This document shows positions 36,320 through 49,299 of a stretch of 64,000 bases of DNA, piece after piece. The position numbers were made by a program, and so were the translations under genes. The first letter of the stretch is position 1. Each line of letters starts with the position of its first letter. Origin of the DNA: Tyto alba (lineage: Eukaryota; Chordata; Aves; Strigiformes; Tytonidae); contig NW_024881261.1 of NCBI RefSeq assembly GCF_018691265.1, positions 25,135,374 through 25,199,373 on the forward strand, in the 5' to 3' direction. The notes beneath the pieces were generated by a model that worked only from the letters and a program-made list of their open reading frames with translations, was not told the DNA's origin and made no database searches.

Positions 36320-39300
36320 GTGTGTGTTTCAGCTGTCCCTCTCTTCTGTGGGGCACCCTTTGTTTCAGATCTAAATTTAACTCTGTTTCACGCACAGCTT
36401 GGCTTTTTGTGCTGCTGTTATCATAAATTACAAATCCGAAAGGCTGATTCACTCAGCAGTAAAAACTGTTATTGTTACAGCCTGGGAACATGATACTGTT
36501 TCAGAAACTGAGACTTGATTTCTTGTAATTCTGGAGAGCCTTAAACCTTTTCCTTCGTGATAAATCCCAGCACCCTATGGCCTGAATGGCTTTGTGTAAC
36601 TGTTGAAATAAATGACTACTACCAAACTGCCATGCTATCTAGAGGTTATGGAGTTGGGGTCATTTGAAATGTAAGAGGCAGATAGATTCCAAGATTATGT
36701 CTCATTAACATGATTATTTTTCTTAAAATGTTTAATATTAGGGTGAAGAAAGTGAATTCTTTAGGGGCAAGGAGAAAACCCCACTCCCATCAATCTAGAT
36801 AGGACCCTATTGATTGCCTACATACAATCTGAACAAGTAAACAGTTGAACTTTATTTTCTGTTGCCTGCAAAAGAGTCTCTGCATCCTCCAAAGTGTTTG
36901 TGCCTGCACAGTACGACATAAATCCCTTCCCTCAAAGACAGACACCTCTCATGGAACAGATTTAGTGGAGCAGAGCACCCATTTATAGCACCCACTGCAG
37001 TTCACACACATTGTGTGGCTGCAGGGGCTATGTGGCAACTCCCAGCTGTGCTGTTCCTTACTCAGTCCCCAGCCTCTATTGGCATGTAAACTGCACTTAA
37101 TTCTGAAATATGGGTTGTATAAGGGCCATTAGCCTGTTGGCCTTCAAATGTCACCTCTGAGAGCTTGTTCTTGGGGAGGGAGTAGATAACATCAGGTTCT
37201 CCTCCTTTCCATCAAGGACAAGCCTTTTGCAAGGATACCTCCAGAGCTCCACAGGAATTTTACTAGCACAGTCTTGTCCTTTTCAGTAGATGTTCTCGGG
37301 AGGAGATAGGAGGGGAAGGTTTCCCCATAACATGCGCTTGTTGGTCTTGCTGATGGAAGAGTATTTGTGCTGTCTGTTCAGGAGGTCTGCATGGAAATGT
37401 TGGAACAAACACCCTGAGTTCTTGGACCAAATTTAGCATGAAGATATGACTTCAGTGCTGTTGGCTGCTTTACTATTGCATCAAGTTGTCTGGTAAGTCT
37501 TTTTATCTCCGCTTCCTAGTTTGTGTCGATTCCTTCATTGGATCTTACTATACCATCTTTCATCACAGGAAATTGTGTGCATGCATTATAAAAAATAAAT
37601 AAAACGTTTTATCTCTGAAAGATACCTGGTTTTATTGCTGTATGTAGACATTCAGGGTGCAGGTGTCATCCCTGACACAGAACACGAGACCAGGTCTTTC
37701 CAGATAATTCAGTGTTTGGATGGGGGTGGGGTGGGGTGTGTGTGTGGCAGGAAGTGTTGTATGTATTTAAGTAAAACAAACTCTCAAATTTGGAAGCTGA
37801 CAGAAAACATTGTGCTAGAGACTGGTACCTAGGCATATCAGCCTCTTGGCTGATGGCTGTATGTTCCTCATTTGGGCCCCTTTTCTCTAGATGTCTTTCA
37901 TAATGTGATAGTAGCAGCACACATGGATTCAAATTAATCTTTTCCAGAACACCTTCTTGGAAAATCAGTTAACCTGTGGAAAAGGAGTCAGCCAGAGAGA
38001 GATCTGAAACTACGCATTTGATCTGAATACCTACCTAATGCAAAGGTCAGACGCAGACTGCATCTGGCTGCCATCTTTTGAATGAACTGTTCCAATCCTG
38101 CTCCATGTCCACACGTGCTCCTGCTGGGAAAATACAGAGTTAGGTTCAAGTCTGAAATTATTATCCTCTGTGAATATGAATCCTAGATCCTAAAAATCTC
38201 CAGCTTCTGAAAATCCATCTATAACACCTGGTACTGGAATACCTTGAAAGCCTGACTGTAAAGCCTCATCCCACTAACCTAAGCAATCTTTTCAAGCCTC
38301 TTTTTTCTAGTGGACCAAATGTGTCCAAGCCTTTTGATGCTGAGAACCTTTGGATCCAAATTCTACTATTTTGCCTCATTTCTAGAAATATACTGCTTCT
38401 CAGGTTAAGATCAGTGAATCCACAGCATTGCCAGGGACAGCTCTTGTAGCACAAGGGAATATGTGTTCATATTTCTCCAGTGTTGAGCTCCAGAAACACA
38501 TCAAGGTCTTTCTCCACATCTCAGTTGATGCTCACAAATTTGGAATAGTTGCCTGCTCAGAGGTGACCTGCAAAACCAAAATCTGATGAAGTAGCCATCG
38601 TGATTTACAAGGAAGCATGCTCTGCTAACTGCACTTAATTTGCAACAACAGTGTCAGAAAATGGAAGGAAGGGAGAGAATAGTTCATTCATTTAGGGTTT
38701 TTGTTTATTTGATAAATGGCAGCTTGTCCAGGTGCTGTGTTAGAAATGAGTTTCAATTTGATTAAATAATTGGGAGAGGAATATGTTTCCTCATTCATTC
38801 AAAGTCCATTAGCAGAAGGGGGAAGCTGGGGGCTTCCCTATAAGACATGCAGGTGTTGCTCATACTCTGACTGATATAAATTGCATGAATGAGTATGGGA
38901 GTTCCAGTAGTGAGTGGTGCAGTGGAGCAGGCAAAACAATTGGAATAGATCTGTGGGAGGATCTTCCCCTCTTTTGACTTAGGAGCATGTGAAGCATGTA
39001 CCTAGTAGTGATGCCAAAATGGCACCTACAGCGTAGCAGACTGGTTACAAGGTAAGTGCACAAAGAAATAATAGGGGCATGGAAAGGATAGTAGCTTCTG
39101 AAGCTCATTGGAGAAGACAAAAGGAATACAAGGCAATTCCACCAACTGGTCTGTGTGACAAACTGTTGAGATTCTCAAAAACCCATTTGGCTGTTATCTG
39201 ACCCTGAAGACACACAAAATCCATTTATGTTAATGTTGTTAAAGCCCCTGTGAAGGACCAAAAGAGCAGCTTGATGTTGAGATTGCTGACCCATTCAGGG

Positions 39301-42300
39301 CCTTGCTTCTATCTAAGCTCACCCAGACTCAGGGACTAAGTGTTCATGTCGCAATTGACTGGGCTTTCTTAGAAGACAAGTTGAAGGTAGGACCTAAAAC
39401 ATTGGCTGCTGGATTAAAAGGGAGCATGTACTCTTCTAGCATGTGTTGGAAAAGACCACAGCCCTTCCTCATTTTTGGAAAATGTGATTGTAATTCCAAG
39501 CTTCGTACTCAAGGCTGAGAGTTTTAAATGGCAGCTACTGAAGTCAAGGTCTGGGAAGATATCTTTCCAAATTGCAAAGAGGAATGGGAAGTCAGAAGAT
39601 ATAGTCTTCTCTGAACCTCCTGTTGCCAATGTTAATTTGCTCCCTGTTCAGAGTGCTCGTTTTAAGCACCTGTTTTTTGTTGCCTTATTCTCTCCACACA
39701 CCATGAGGAGATATTATAACAAATATTAGAATGCAAGATTCCTGCAAGACCAGGTCTGTCCTGCTGAGTGCTTCAGTGCTCAAGCTCCCTTCCAGGATAA
39801 AGAGAGGGAATTTTACTCCTTTTAGCTGTGATTTTTACCTCGTAACATCACGAGTGTGGTAGAAGGCAAGTGACCTGGTTATAAATTAAGGTCAGAATTG
39901 TAGACACATGTGTACACATGGTTTCTACCATCACATAAATGCACAGATAAACATGTGGTAGTTATTTTAATTAATCATACCCTGGGAGCTTTGCCCATTG
40001 TGTTCCCATGAACAGTGTGCAAGATGCAGCACTCTAAAGAAATTCCACGCATTGCATCAAGTGACCCCTTACCAAAAGCATGGCTGAGAAAAACTGTAAT
40101 TTCCTTATTAGAATCATATGTCAGCACCTTTCCAGCTACATTCTTGACTGCTCTTCAGCTCTTTTTTTGCACTTGTTGCCCACAAACACTGCACATAAAC
40201 CCATCTACAGGGTGACTCACAGCATTATTCCATGTCAGACCTCTTTCTCTGAAAAGGCTGTGCTGGAGTCATTTGATGCTGTGTTTGCTAGTGCCCTGGA
40301 AGCCTCCAGGCAATCCCCAAGTCAGCTGAGTTCATGTTACCAGGGATAAGTGAGCCGGCACTCAGACTGCATGCCTGCACAACTGTGGCTTCTCTTCAGT
40401 CATAAAGTCGTTTTACAATTTATGTGGAAATTATATGTTGCTCACCAAGTAAAGGCAAACAGGTCACATTGCAGTCAGTATTTTACGGGTGCTCTATGGC
40501 CAATTTTGGTTGTGACTCATTCAAAATTTCTCTTTGGCTTTGGTTCCTCCTGGCTGGGCTATTAACAGAAAGCGGTGTTTGTATGTGGAAGATAACCTTG
40601 TTACCAATGGGAGTAAATACTAATTATTTACAGGATGGGTAATTGCTCAGGGGAGCAATGTTCACCTGCTTTCCTCTTTTTCCCCTGCTTTCTTCCTCTA
40701 TCCTCTCAAAGTCTGGATTTCTGTCTTGTGCAAGAAAGTTTCTCAAAGAGTTAAGAAAGGGGAAAATACTAAGAGAACTCAGGGAAGAAGCAGTTCCTGG
40801 ACAGCACATCCAGGGGTATTGGTTTTCAAAACCTCAGCTATAATAGCTATTGCATGCTTGAAAGCCCAGTCATTCTTTTGGAGCCACTTTAGGTCACTGC
40901 CTGTAATGTCAGTGAAGCAGCTCAACAGTCAGTGAAATCCTCTATCAGATCAGTTTTCTATACATTTCCCCTGGTGACATCAAGAGAAAATTTGAAGAGA
41001 AATCCAACATACCTATTATTATACTGGCACAAGATATAGCTGTGATCTTTTCTGTGCACCCAAAATAAGCCTCATCTTTGGAAATGAGTTACTGTGTATG
41101 TCCATGGCTCAAGGGCAGCCCTGACAGCACCCTCAGTCCTGCACAAGATACACAGAATGAAACAACCATCATGTGTCTCCCGTTAAGGAGATTTACTTCT
41201 CTTCTGAAGCTAGAACCCTATAATCTGCAGAACAGAAGTCCAAATTGCTGAAGTGATTTTGATAATGGTATCGTGTCTAGGGCAGGCTTTGAGAATGCCC
41301 ATGTCAGGTACTGAAGGTTTCTCTGGGACTTTTGGATCTCCTAAGTTACCAGAAATTTTCTAAAGTTTTCAGTCCATTTTCCTTGTGCTCTTTAAAATGG
41401 GGCCACCACAATAGGAAAGCAGCATTTTCCAATAAGCAAAACTATTTTATAAGCATGAACACAGTTCCTCTGTTCTGATGTCCTGTACATAAACAGTCAC
41501 ATTTTGCATCCTGCATTTTCCTGTTTAAAAAACTGAACAGACAAAACAACAAGCCACAAACCGTCAATGGAGCACAAAGAAGCTCCGCTGTGCCAGCTAA
41601 CCAGCTAGCTTGGTGTAGCATAAGGGGTAGGAAAGAAATGAATATAGCTTGTTTTGACTGATTAAAAGGGGCAAGGAGGGAGCATGGGGAACAATGAGTG
41701 CATGCTGTGTGGAGTGTGCATAGTCCCAGAAAGTGAGTGAAATGCTGCTGAAATATTGATAGGGTGGATAGGATCTGGAATGATTGACAGCATGTGTGTG
41801 TGTCTTGGCAAGTTTAATTGGATTTGTTGGGGTAGAGGGGAGAAGAATGTGGTGCATTTCCTTTTATGGGTTACTTTCTTTCAGTCTCTTCTCTCTTATA
41901 GCATTGACATTCAATGCATATACTTTTCATTCTCTGCATAGAAAACCTGGTCTTTATTCCCCTAAATTTTCAGGTTGAGGGAGCTCCATAGAGGGGATGA
42001 AGAGAGATGTAAAACAACTTTCATTACATTTTATTTACTACTTGTCTTCACTCTTCAGTGAGTACTCATGCCTAGTGAGAGTGGTAACTTGGAGGAGAAA
42101 AGACAGAAAAAAGAGCATATAATTGAATAGTGGCTAGATGAATCTCAGTGTTATGATGTCAGTCGTAACAGGAATTCTGCCTTGAGGACTTGTATATGTG
42201 CGTTACTTAAGTATTACCGTGCTTTTCTTTTTGGCTTATCAATAATCAGATTCCTCTCATCTTGCCACAAAAATTGAAGCTGGACTTTAGACACAAAGGT

Positions 42301-42900
42301 GTTAGGTTATACCAAGGTGATAAAGTCTAGATCCTCCAAAATGCTGCTGAGCACAATGCCTGTTTAGCCTCCTGACTTCCACTGAAACAAGTAGATGTCT
42401 GTGGGGAGTTGCCTCAGTCGATTTGATGGTCAAAACCTGTATTCCCAGCAAGTTGCCAGCCACAGGTGTATGTGGGCTTTCTTCTGCAAGGCTGTCTTTC
42501 AGTCTTCCCCTCTCCGTTCTGCCTTTCTCCAGTGTGAATATCCTGTGGTTTTAAGCAGAATTGTTGAACCATCTGTTCTCTCCCCAACTCTGATTTCTAC
42601 TCACTCTGGAATTGATCAGTTGTTCCCTGATGTCAAAGATAGCAAGCAGAAAACCACTCTGGGTTTCTGTTTCCTGTAAGATTTTTGGTTTTATGTAATA
42701 AAACAAACTACTTTTATCATTTGTTTGTTTGATATTTGCACGGAACTTACTTTTGGTGAAAAATTCCAGCATGAAGACTACATGGATGGTAGCTGTAAAA
42801 GTTTTACATGCACTCCTGGACTTGTGTGGTGGGGTCCTGACCTGGAGGTCATGGTCCCTGGAAAGTAGGGAGAAGGTATTTTGGCCTCCCAGTTTTTAGC
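36320..42900. other. Long gene-free stretch
   Basis: Unique sequence. A G-rich run at about 37,721-37,746 (G5, G4, G4, then GT repeat) falls one run short of a canonical G-quadruplex. The perfect palindrome ACACATGTGT occurs at 39,904-39,913. No gene-like frames were recognised. Confidence 0.5.
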
Positions 42901-42909
42901 CTGTCACTG

Positions 42910-43398
42910 TTATAGGCTAACAAGCAATCTAGTTATGTCAAACAGGAATGTGGATCTGGAATGGATGTCGTGTCTGCTGTCACAGGTGAACTTCTCTGGC
43001 TCCATCCTAAAGTTAGTCAAGTTTGTCACTGTGGTGCCAATTACAAAGTTACTCTCTCTTCTGACCTTTGTCTGACTTCTCTTCAGGTCTTGTGGGTCAG
43101 AGAGCCGACGCTGAGGATGACAGCTTCCAAGGTGTTTCAAAGAGAGGACCCCAGTTGCTGCTCCTGGGCTCAATGGGAGAGAAGCCTGGCTTCTGCAGAG
43201 GTGCAAGTGAAGGAGCAGAGAATTGAGGGGGGCTTGCTTTGTGTGGGGAAGATTGAGAACTACTGACAAGAGGACACTGCATTTCATCAAAGGGTAAAAA
43301 TTTTTTCTTGCTCCTGCTCTGAGTTCAGCTTGACTCATTGGCCAAAGACTTGGTAATCTGTTTTCAAACCTGTGAGCTTTCCAGGCCCTCGGGCACAT
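42910..43398 (-). other. Longest open frame (162 codons), unrecognised
   Basis: A methionine-initiated minus frame with moderately GC-rich composition. The overlapping plus frame at 42,961-43,266 is open for 101 codons as well. The protein is rich in Ser, Leu, Pro and Arg with no signal peptide, repeat or motif I recognise. For about 40% GC, a rough estimate gives about 0.2 such frames per 64 kb by chance, and the local GC rise makes it less remarkable. It is most likely a chance frame, or a remnant of an old element. Confidence 0.15.
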
Positions 43399-43399
43399 T

Positions 43400-45540
43400 C
43401 TTCAGAGCTGTTGGTATTCCACCTCTTGCCTATTCCCTTCTTTTTGCTTCACCATGCCCCACAAACTTAACAATCTCAAAACTGGTGGGGTAGGTAGATA
43501 TACAGAGGGAGGACTTAATGATATGTTCAGACATCTCTGAAGAGATGAAGCCAAATGTGTCTGGTAGCAGAATATTTTTGGAGCAGTTTGTTTTCAAATA
43601 ACAAGCTTAATGTAATAACGTCATTACACAGCTCTAACTTCAAGGATATGTTTTCACTGAAACACAATGGGAACTAAGCCTATCAGTCAGACGCCTCATT
43701 TTCATTGAAGTAACAGCCGGTTTCACTAGCAGAAGTATTTCTGAATTTTTCACTCTTACTTACTTAAGGCGGCTTTTGGCATGAAATAAATATATCTTCT
43801 TGAGACTGATTAAAAGACTTCTGGGGGAAAAAAAAAAAAAAAGAGCAGAGTGTAGGGGAACAGTCACTGTCCGCTTGTTTGTTTGATCTGATTTGTTTTT
43901 ATTAGTATGTGTGTTAAATTCAGTTTCTGAGAAAAAATATTGATGCAAGAAACCACACATCATTTCTCTGTTCTGGATGTTGTACCTCCTTTCTTATGTG
44001 GAAAGCCTGAATTTCAGAAAAAAGCAACAGAGGTAGTATTCATGAAGAGTCAACCAGTGACTTTATTACTCCGCTAATCCACAAACCTCCATCTTCTGCT
44101 TGCTGTAAATCTGCTCCCATTGCCCAGATGTTAACTCTATGGTCAGTTCTCTTTAATCTTAGCACCCTCTGCTGTGGACAGCTATAATAACATCGTTTTT
44201 AATTATCCTTGGTTTATAATTTATGTATTGCTTTTTCTACCAAAAGATCTACAAATACAACACAGTTTGTGTCAATGGAACTTCATGTATCTCATATGAA
44301 AAATGTATTCTCTTCGTTGTGTTAATCTGGAAGGTAGCTTTTCTCAAACGTTTACTGAAGAAAAGATGTGTGGAACACAGACAAAAGGTTTTAAAATGTT
44401 CTAAGTTAGAGAGGATCATGAACCAAAATCTTAATCTTTGCAGCAGAGAGGCGTAGGCGTGCAACCATGCCTAAGTCTGGAGATCACCTTGAGGTTGCAT
44501 AGGCTATAAGAAAAATTTTGTGTTTGCCAGGTTTTGTTCCTGTGGAACATGCACTAATCATACCACTTCTACCTCTGGTGTCAGATTTTCTACATGAACA
44601 GGGGCACATGCATTAAAATTGGCTTTGCTGGCTCTCCCTTATCCAGACATTCTCTCTTGCCAGCACAGTCCCTAGCTAGTTCTTCAGGTCAAGGCATCAC
44701 TTATGCCAGTGGGACTGCACCAGGACATGGCCCACTGTTTTTTCTTTTTTTTTTTTTAAAAGCAAGACACCACTTTGAAAGTGTCAAAATAGACAAGAAG
44801 CGAAGAGTGAGTATACGTATCTGCCTAATTTATAAAGAGAATTTTGTGGGGATTATACTTTAAAAATCAAACTGTGTTCTTGTATCTTTCCAGTTGGCTG
44901 CCAACCAGGCCTAAACCACGACACAGGTTCTATTTTTTAATCTCTAGGTGACAGGAGAGGAGTAAATTTGATTTCAGCAGACATACAGCCTGAAAACTGA
45001 AGGAAGAAACTATTTCTAGTAGGTAAGCTATGGTCAATTCTTCTACATTTGTTTACAGACAGAACATCTCCTTTTCCTCCTTAAAGAAGCTTCTTGCCAT
45101 AGATCTTCAGATGGGAACACCATTTCCAGTGACCCTTTCTTCTCTTTTTTCTCCCTCATCTCACAATTAGAACCTGTCTCCAACTCTTGTCAGGCTTGAA
45201 GACTAACAATACAGATATACCAAAAGGATGCTTTTGAATAATGCAGTCATTTCAGATAGCACATAAGCAGTTCTCTGTACTTTCAGTGTCTTCCTTTTAA
45301 TGCTTAAGTATTTGTTATTATCTCTCCCTTAATATTTTCTATTTTGTCTTCTAGAAAGCAGCACGTGCAACAGCAATAACAGTATGAATCAGTCATTTCC
45401 CTTCTCATTCCTCCAACTCCATCTGCTGATCACTCATATGAGAGCTCTAACAGCAAAGCTGCTTCTGAGGGTTGTTGAAGATGTGGAACAGTGAAAGCTT
45501 TCTTGTCAAGCCTCCAAGAGCAAATAGCAGGAGAGATGAG
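43400..45540. other. Gene-free stretch
   Basis: AT-rich unique DNA with A15 (43,828-43,842) and T13 (44,745-44,757) tracts. Confidence 0.5.
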
Positions 45541-45544
45541 ATTT

Positions 45545-45770
45545 TGAATACATTAGTAATAATACCGTATTGATCTCAAAACACTTTACAAACATTAACT
45601 AATTAAGCTTCAAAACAGTGAAGTAAGTTTGCATTAATAAAGCCCATTTAGCAGATGAAGAATTGGAGGTAAACAAAGGGTAAGTGAAGAGACCAGAGTC
45701 AAGTGGTGAGTGAAGGGTCAGAGAAAGGTGTCCTGATTTCTAGTTGTTCTGTCTTTCAAGTGATCTCATT
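45545..45770 (-). mobile_element. MIR/CORE-type SINE relic
   Basis: On the plus strand the order of blocks is the reverse complement of a CORE-SINE: CTCAAAACACTTTACAAAC, ATTAACTAATTAAGC, CCCATTTAGCAGATG, then AAGTGAAGAGACCAGAGTC and a degraded region where the tRNA-like head should lie. The block at 45,573-45,618 aligns with the second copy at about 60,848-60,893 at roughly three quarters identity, including the TTAAYTAATTAA motif. This internal match between two unlinked places supports an interspersed repeat family independently of recognition. Known relatives are the old MIR-like families of amniotes. Confidence 0.65.
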
Positions 45771-45774
45771 GAGA

Positions 45775-47135
45775 AAATTTTTGCAGTGAAGCTTGCAGCC
45801 ATTTCAAATTAAATTGTCTGAGACATTTTATCACAAGCCTGAACATTTCTTACAAGAATCAAGATGATATAAAAGCTCACAAAAATAATAAACACTTTTA
45901 GCCTCTCAGATCCAGGTTTGATTGACAAAGGGCCATTTCTGAAAGCAGAGCAGGGACAGCAGTGGCCATGGAGTTTTCTGTGTTGTGAGCCTTTCTTTTC
46001 TCATTTGTGTTGCTCTGCTGGCGCTAGCTGGATAAAAAACTGCCTTAACCTGCAAAATGAGAATTCACGTGGGCTTGACACTGATGTCATGCATCTATCC
46101 CACTCTTCCTATGGGAGGACTAAAGCCTTCTCAAGGGATTGCTCTGCTCCAGTGATCCCAGCCAGTCTGTGCAGCCTTGGGGGCTATTATACAGTGGAAT
46201 GGCTTGGAGTCAGTGGAGCAACCCTGGCTTAAAACCAACATAACAAAGTGGAGGATCAGGCACACAGTAAGTGAATCATGCAAAGCAGTACTGACCCAAA
46301 CAGAGGATGATGACTTAGGACAGGTTCCTAAGAGACCTTAAGTTATCCTTGGAAAGACCGGTCTCAAAGCCAAGGCTTATACTTTCTTAATGGGTTTCAT
46401 TAGGAAGAAAGGAAAGGAACTGGAAAAAAGACGTGTAGCTTAAAAAGGAACAGCTTCAGCACAGTCTAAAATTTGTTCCATTTTTCAATAAAAGAAGCCA
46501 ATTCTTTTGAAATTCATGTCCCTTCAAAGTTCAAGGAGGCCTGTATTGTTGGCCTGCTCAGTCAGTATGCTCCAGCCACTTATTGTATGTGGATTGCACT
46601 CCAGGGACTGACTGAAAAAATATGATTTAGTGAAAGCTTGTACCCAAAACACATCATTGGCCTCTGATCTCTGAACATTTAAATATTTCAAGCTTACAAG
46701 CGGACGCTGTCACGAGGACAGACCCTGATCCCTAGCTGATTCTAGAACATCTGTTGAGGCATTTACCAAGTTAATAGATTAGCTATGAGAATCAGGCAGG
46801 TGTTTTTCACCAAAGCCAGAAAACATCAAAATCAGATTGCCCTCCAAGTCTTTCAGCACAGGCAATCGAGTTAGAATGACTCATAGAGTCTAACAGATAA
46901 TAAAACACACATAACATTTGCTTTAAGGTACAGGTGGGGATATTTTGTACTGCGCTTAGGAGAAAGAAAAACTAACTCTATTTGGGAATAGAGTAATTGA
47001 ATACAGATGGGAGGAGGCAAATGAAAGAATTTAGCAAATATCTCAGTGGAATAGCTAATGGGAACGAGACAGAATAGGAAATTAAAAATTATTCGAAGCA
47101 GATGGACCATTCTTTGAGTTTTTTAAAATTTATTA
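45775..47135. other. Gene-free stretch
   Basis: Unique sequence with no supportable features. Confidence 0.5.
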
Positions 47136-47139
47136 GGGC

Positions 47140-47360
47140 TGCGAAAAAAATGTGTCTGTTTATTTTCCACGGCCATGAAATTAATGACTTGGTGAGTTGT
47201 GCTTGTGCAATTTTATGACTGCCATGTCATTTGTCATAATTTGGGTGCTGTTTGATATGGATTTATGAATATTTCCTCCCCCCAACATGATTTATGGGTG
47301 TTGGTCATATGTGAATTAGACTGTCACCTTTAGTATGAAAAAGTACAAATGACAGATTAT
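47140..47360. promoter_or_regulatory. Candidate conserved noncoding element with Hox/TALE-like sites
   Basis: Within about 150 bases there are TTTATGA at 47,212-47,218 and 47,262-47,268 and TTTATGG at 47,291-47,297 (Hox9-13/Cdx-like), with TGTCA at 47,225-47,229 and 47,232-47,236, CTGTCA at 47,321-47,326 and TGACAG at 47,350-47,355 (MEIS/PREP-like). The texture is even and repeat-free, and it ends at an A17 tract (47,362-47,378). Clusters of this kind occur in vertebrate developmental enhancers. The motifs are short and chance is a real alternative without a comparative alignment. Confidence 0.3.
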
Positions 47361-47989
47361 GAAAAAAAAAAAAAAAAAGGTGCTCCAGTCCTTAGTGCTG
47401 GAAAGCAGCGTTCACAATCCCCTCCTCTGCTTGCTTCTTCATTGGAAGTTTTTGTTTGGAGCTGACAATTAAATGTTGGACTTGAGTCAAGCATATGGGA
47501 ACATTGAGGGGGCTTGAACAGATCTGAACTCATCTGAACTTCACCTGTGAAACTCAGCTTGACTCATCCTTCCCTTGTACTGTGCATTGAAAAACAAAAT
47601 ATATACACTACTTGCTATAGGAGCAACTGATTTACTGTACCATAGCATCAAGTTAGTTTGGTAAATTTGCTGTCTTGCTTCCAGTAGTGGCTAGCTCTGG
47701 GTGAAGCTTCCGTGAAAAGTGAAAATAATCTTACACAATATGTCCAGTTATGCAGCACTGCATAGTTCAAGGAGTGATGTTAAAGGACATACAGAATAGT
47801 ATGGATTACTGTAATAATAATAGTATCCTAGGTTTAGATCCAAAGCACTAACTTTTATACTAACTGTTATCACTTCCACCAAAACTATTCGTATTTGCCA
47901 TTTGTTTTGCAAGTTGTAGCAACAGCACACATCAGTTGAGGACAGGAGGAGCACAGTTGCTCCTGGATTTGAGCCACCTGACTTCAAGC

Positions 47990-48130
47990 ATATAACTGAG
48001 GCACCTAAGTTAGTACCTAATCACCCAAGGCTCCCCCATTGATGCTGGAAAGTGATATGCGCCTCCAGAGGGCAATTCAGCCCACGTGTCTCCATCCGTT
48101 GACTATGCAGGCAGACTAAAACAATACCCC
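47990..48130. repeat. Probable ancient interspersed repeat
   Basis: GGCACCTAAGTTAGTACCTAATCACCC, GGCTCCCCCATTGAT and GCGCCTCC occur in a row. 'AGGCACCTAA', 'CCCATTGA' and 'GGCGCCTA' modules in this order are typical of an old repeat widespread in reptile genomes. The left flank (TGGATTTGAGCC at about 47,967-47,978) is a weak box B on the minus strand. The family name is not certain. Confidence 0.35.
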
Positions 48131-48139
48131 TTCCTAACT

Positions 48140-48900
48140 TAGCTCCCCAGTTTGGTGTAGAAAGTCATGTGGGAGGAATTAGAGCCCAGCATGGGATATG
48201 GCTTTAAAAAGAGGAAACAATACACCTTGCATGACAACAAAACATTGCTGATCATCTTTCATGCTGAGCTAGCAAATGTTTCCTTTATGGAGGGGGTGAT
48301 ATGACTGGTTCAATCTATGATTTTTAGACAACCATATGCTGAAGCCTATTTACTGAGGCCCAGGCAACATTGCTTCTCTGGTGGAAGTCTGATAATTCTT
48401 AGTAGTAAGTATCTCTGCACTTCTGGGGAAAGGATGGATTACTTTGCAGGGAACCACCAGGGCAGTCTTTGCATGTCTGGATAGAACCTATTACCTCTAA
48501 GGGTAATTGATTTTTATTTTTTTTTTTTGTAGATAGTAGAGCAAGAACATGCATTAGCAAACCAGTGTCATGTCTACTGTTGTGATGGTAGCTGAGATGC
48601 TTTGCAATGGTGTTATGCAGCTTCACAGAACTGGAGTTTCTTACAAAAATAGACTAGGATCACCCATATTGAATTCAAGAGTGAGGTCCAGTGATCTTAG
48701 CTGACTCATCAGGAAACCTTCACAGATACTGGAGAAAGCTCTGCTCATCAGTTGCGGTATGTTGATATATATTGGAAATATCCCATTGCTTGGCCTGATT
48801 AAACTTGTTTCCATCTGGCACATCTAGTCAATCCTTTCCCAGGCTCCTAAATGATTTTTATTGTGCAAACGTAGCTGATTGTTAAGTTGTTTGGCAGTTC
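48140..48900. other. Gene-free stretch
   Basis: Unique sequence with a T12 tract at 48,517-48,528. No supportable features. Confidence 0.5.
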
Positions 48901-48906
48901 TAAGGT

Positions 48907-49290
48907 GAAAATTTTTCAGAATTCAGAAAACTGAAAAAATTTCAGTTTCAGTCAAGTAAAATATTTTGCTTAATTGAAAACGAAATGCTCTGCTTGGGAA
49001 CTAGCTATGTTTAAAAAGCCTTTTTAAATTTTAAATGTTAAATGTTTTAACATTTAAATAATGTTTTTTAAAGTTTAAATGCTAAAACATAAATGTTTCC
49101 AAACAAGCTCCTTTTGAATTTTTTTAGAAATCTTTTTTAAAAAATTACCATATGTGATTCATCTCAGTCTTTTTCAAATATTTTGAGTTTTGTTCCTTTA
49201 TGGAAATAAGTGAGTGAAAACGAAGCAAACCTGCAGAACCTTTTGTTTCTCCAAGCCTGCATTTGCCCCAAAAATGTTTTGGTCAAAGCA
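48907..49290. repeat. AT-rich palindromic repeat element
   Basis: Two inverted repeats lie close together. The first is GAAAATTTTTCAG (48,907-48,919) against CTGAAAAAATTTC (48,931-48,943), with one mismatch. The second is a perfect 12-bp stem TTTAAATGTTAA (49,030-49,041) against TTAACATTTAAA (49,047-49,058), with a 5-nt loop. Further TTTAAA/AAATGTTT motifs and CAAAAATGTTTTGGTCAAAG (about 49,269-49,288) follow. The style fits old palindromic 'AAAATGTTTTG' repeats seen in reptile genomes, possibly a nonautonomous DNA element. The AT-rich stems would also melt or extrude easily. Confidence 0.45.
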
Positions 49291-49299
49291 TTTGAACTT

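Noticed and set aside
37721..37746. G-quadruplex
   Set aside because: Only three G-runs of four or more are present; the fourth would have to come from GT repeats.
43251..43265. GATTGAGAACTACTG as the end of a hAT-type DNA transposon
   Set aside because: It resembles terminal 'CAGTGGTTCTCAA' motifs in reverse, but no matching opposite terminus or 8-bp target duplication was found nearby.
42910..43398. 162-codon minus-strand frame as a real gene
   Set aside because: No recognisable domain, the opposite strand is also open, and the expected chance count is not negligible in GC-richer DNA. It is listed only as an unrecognised frame.
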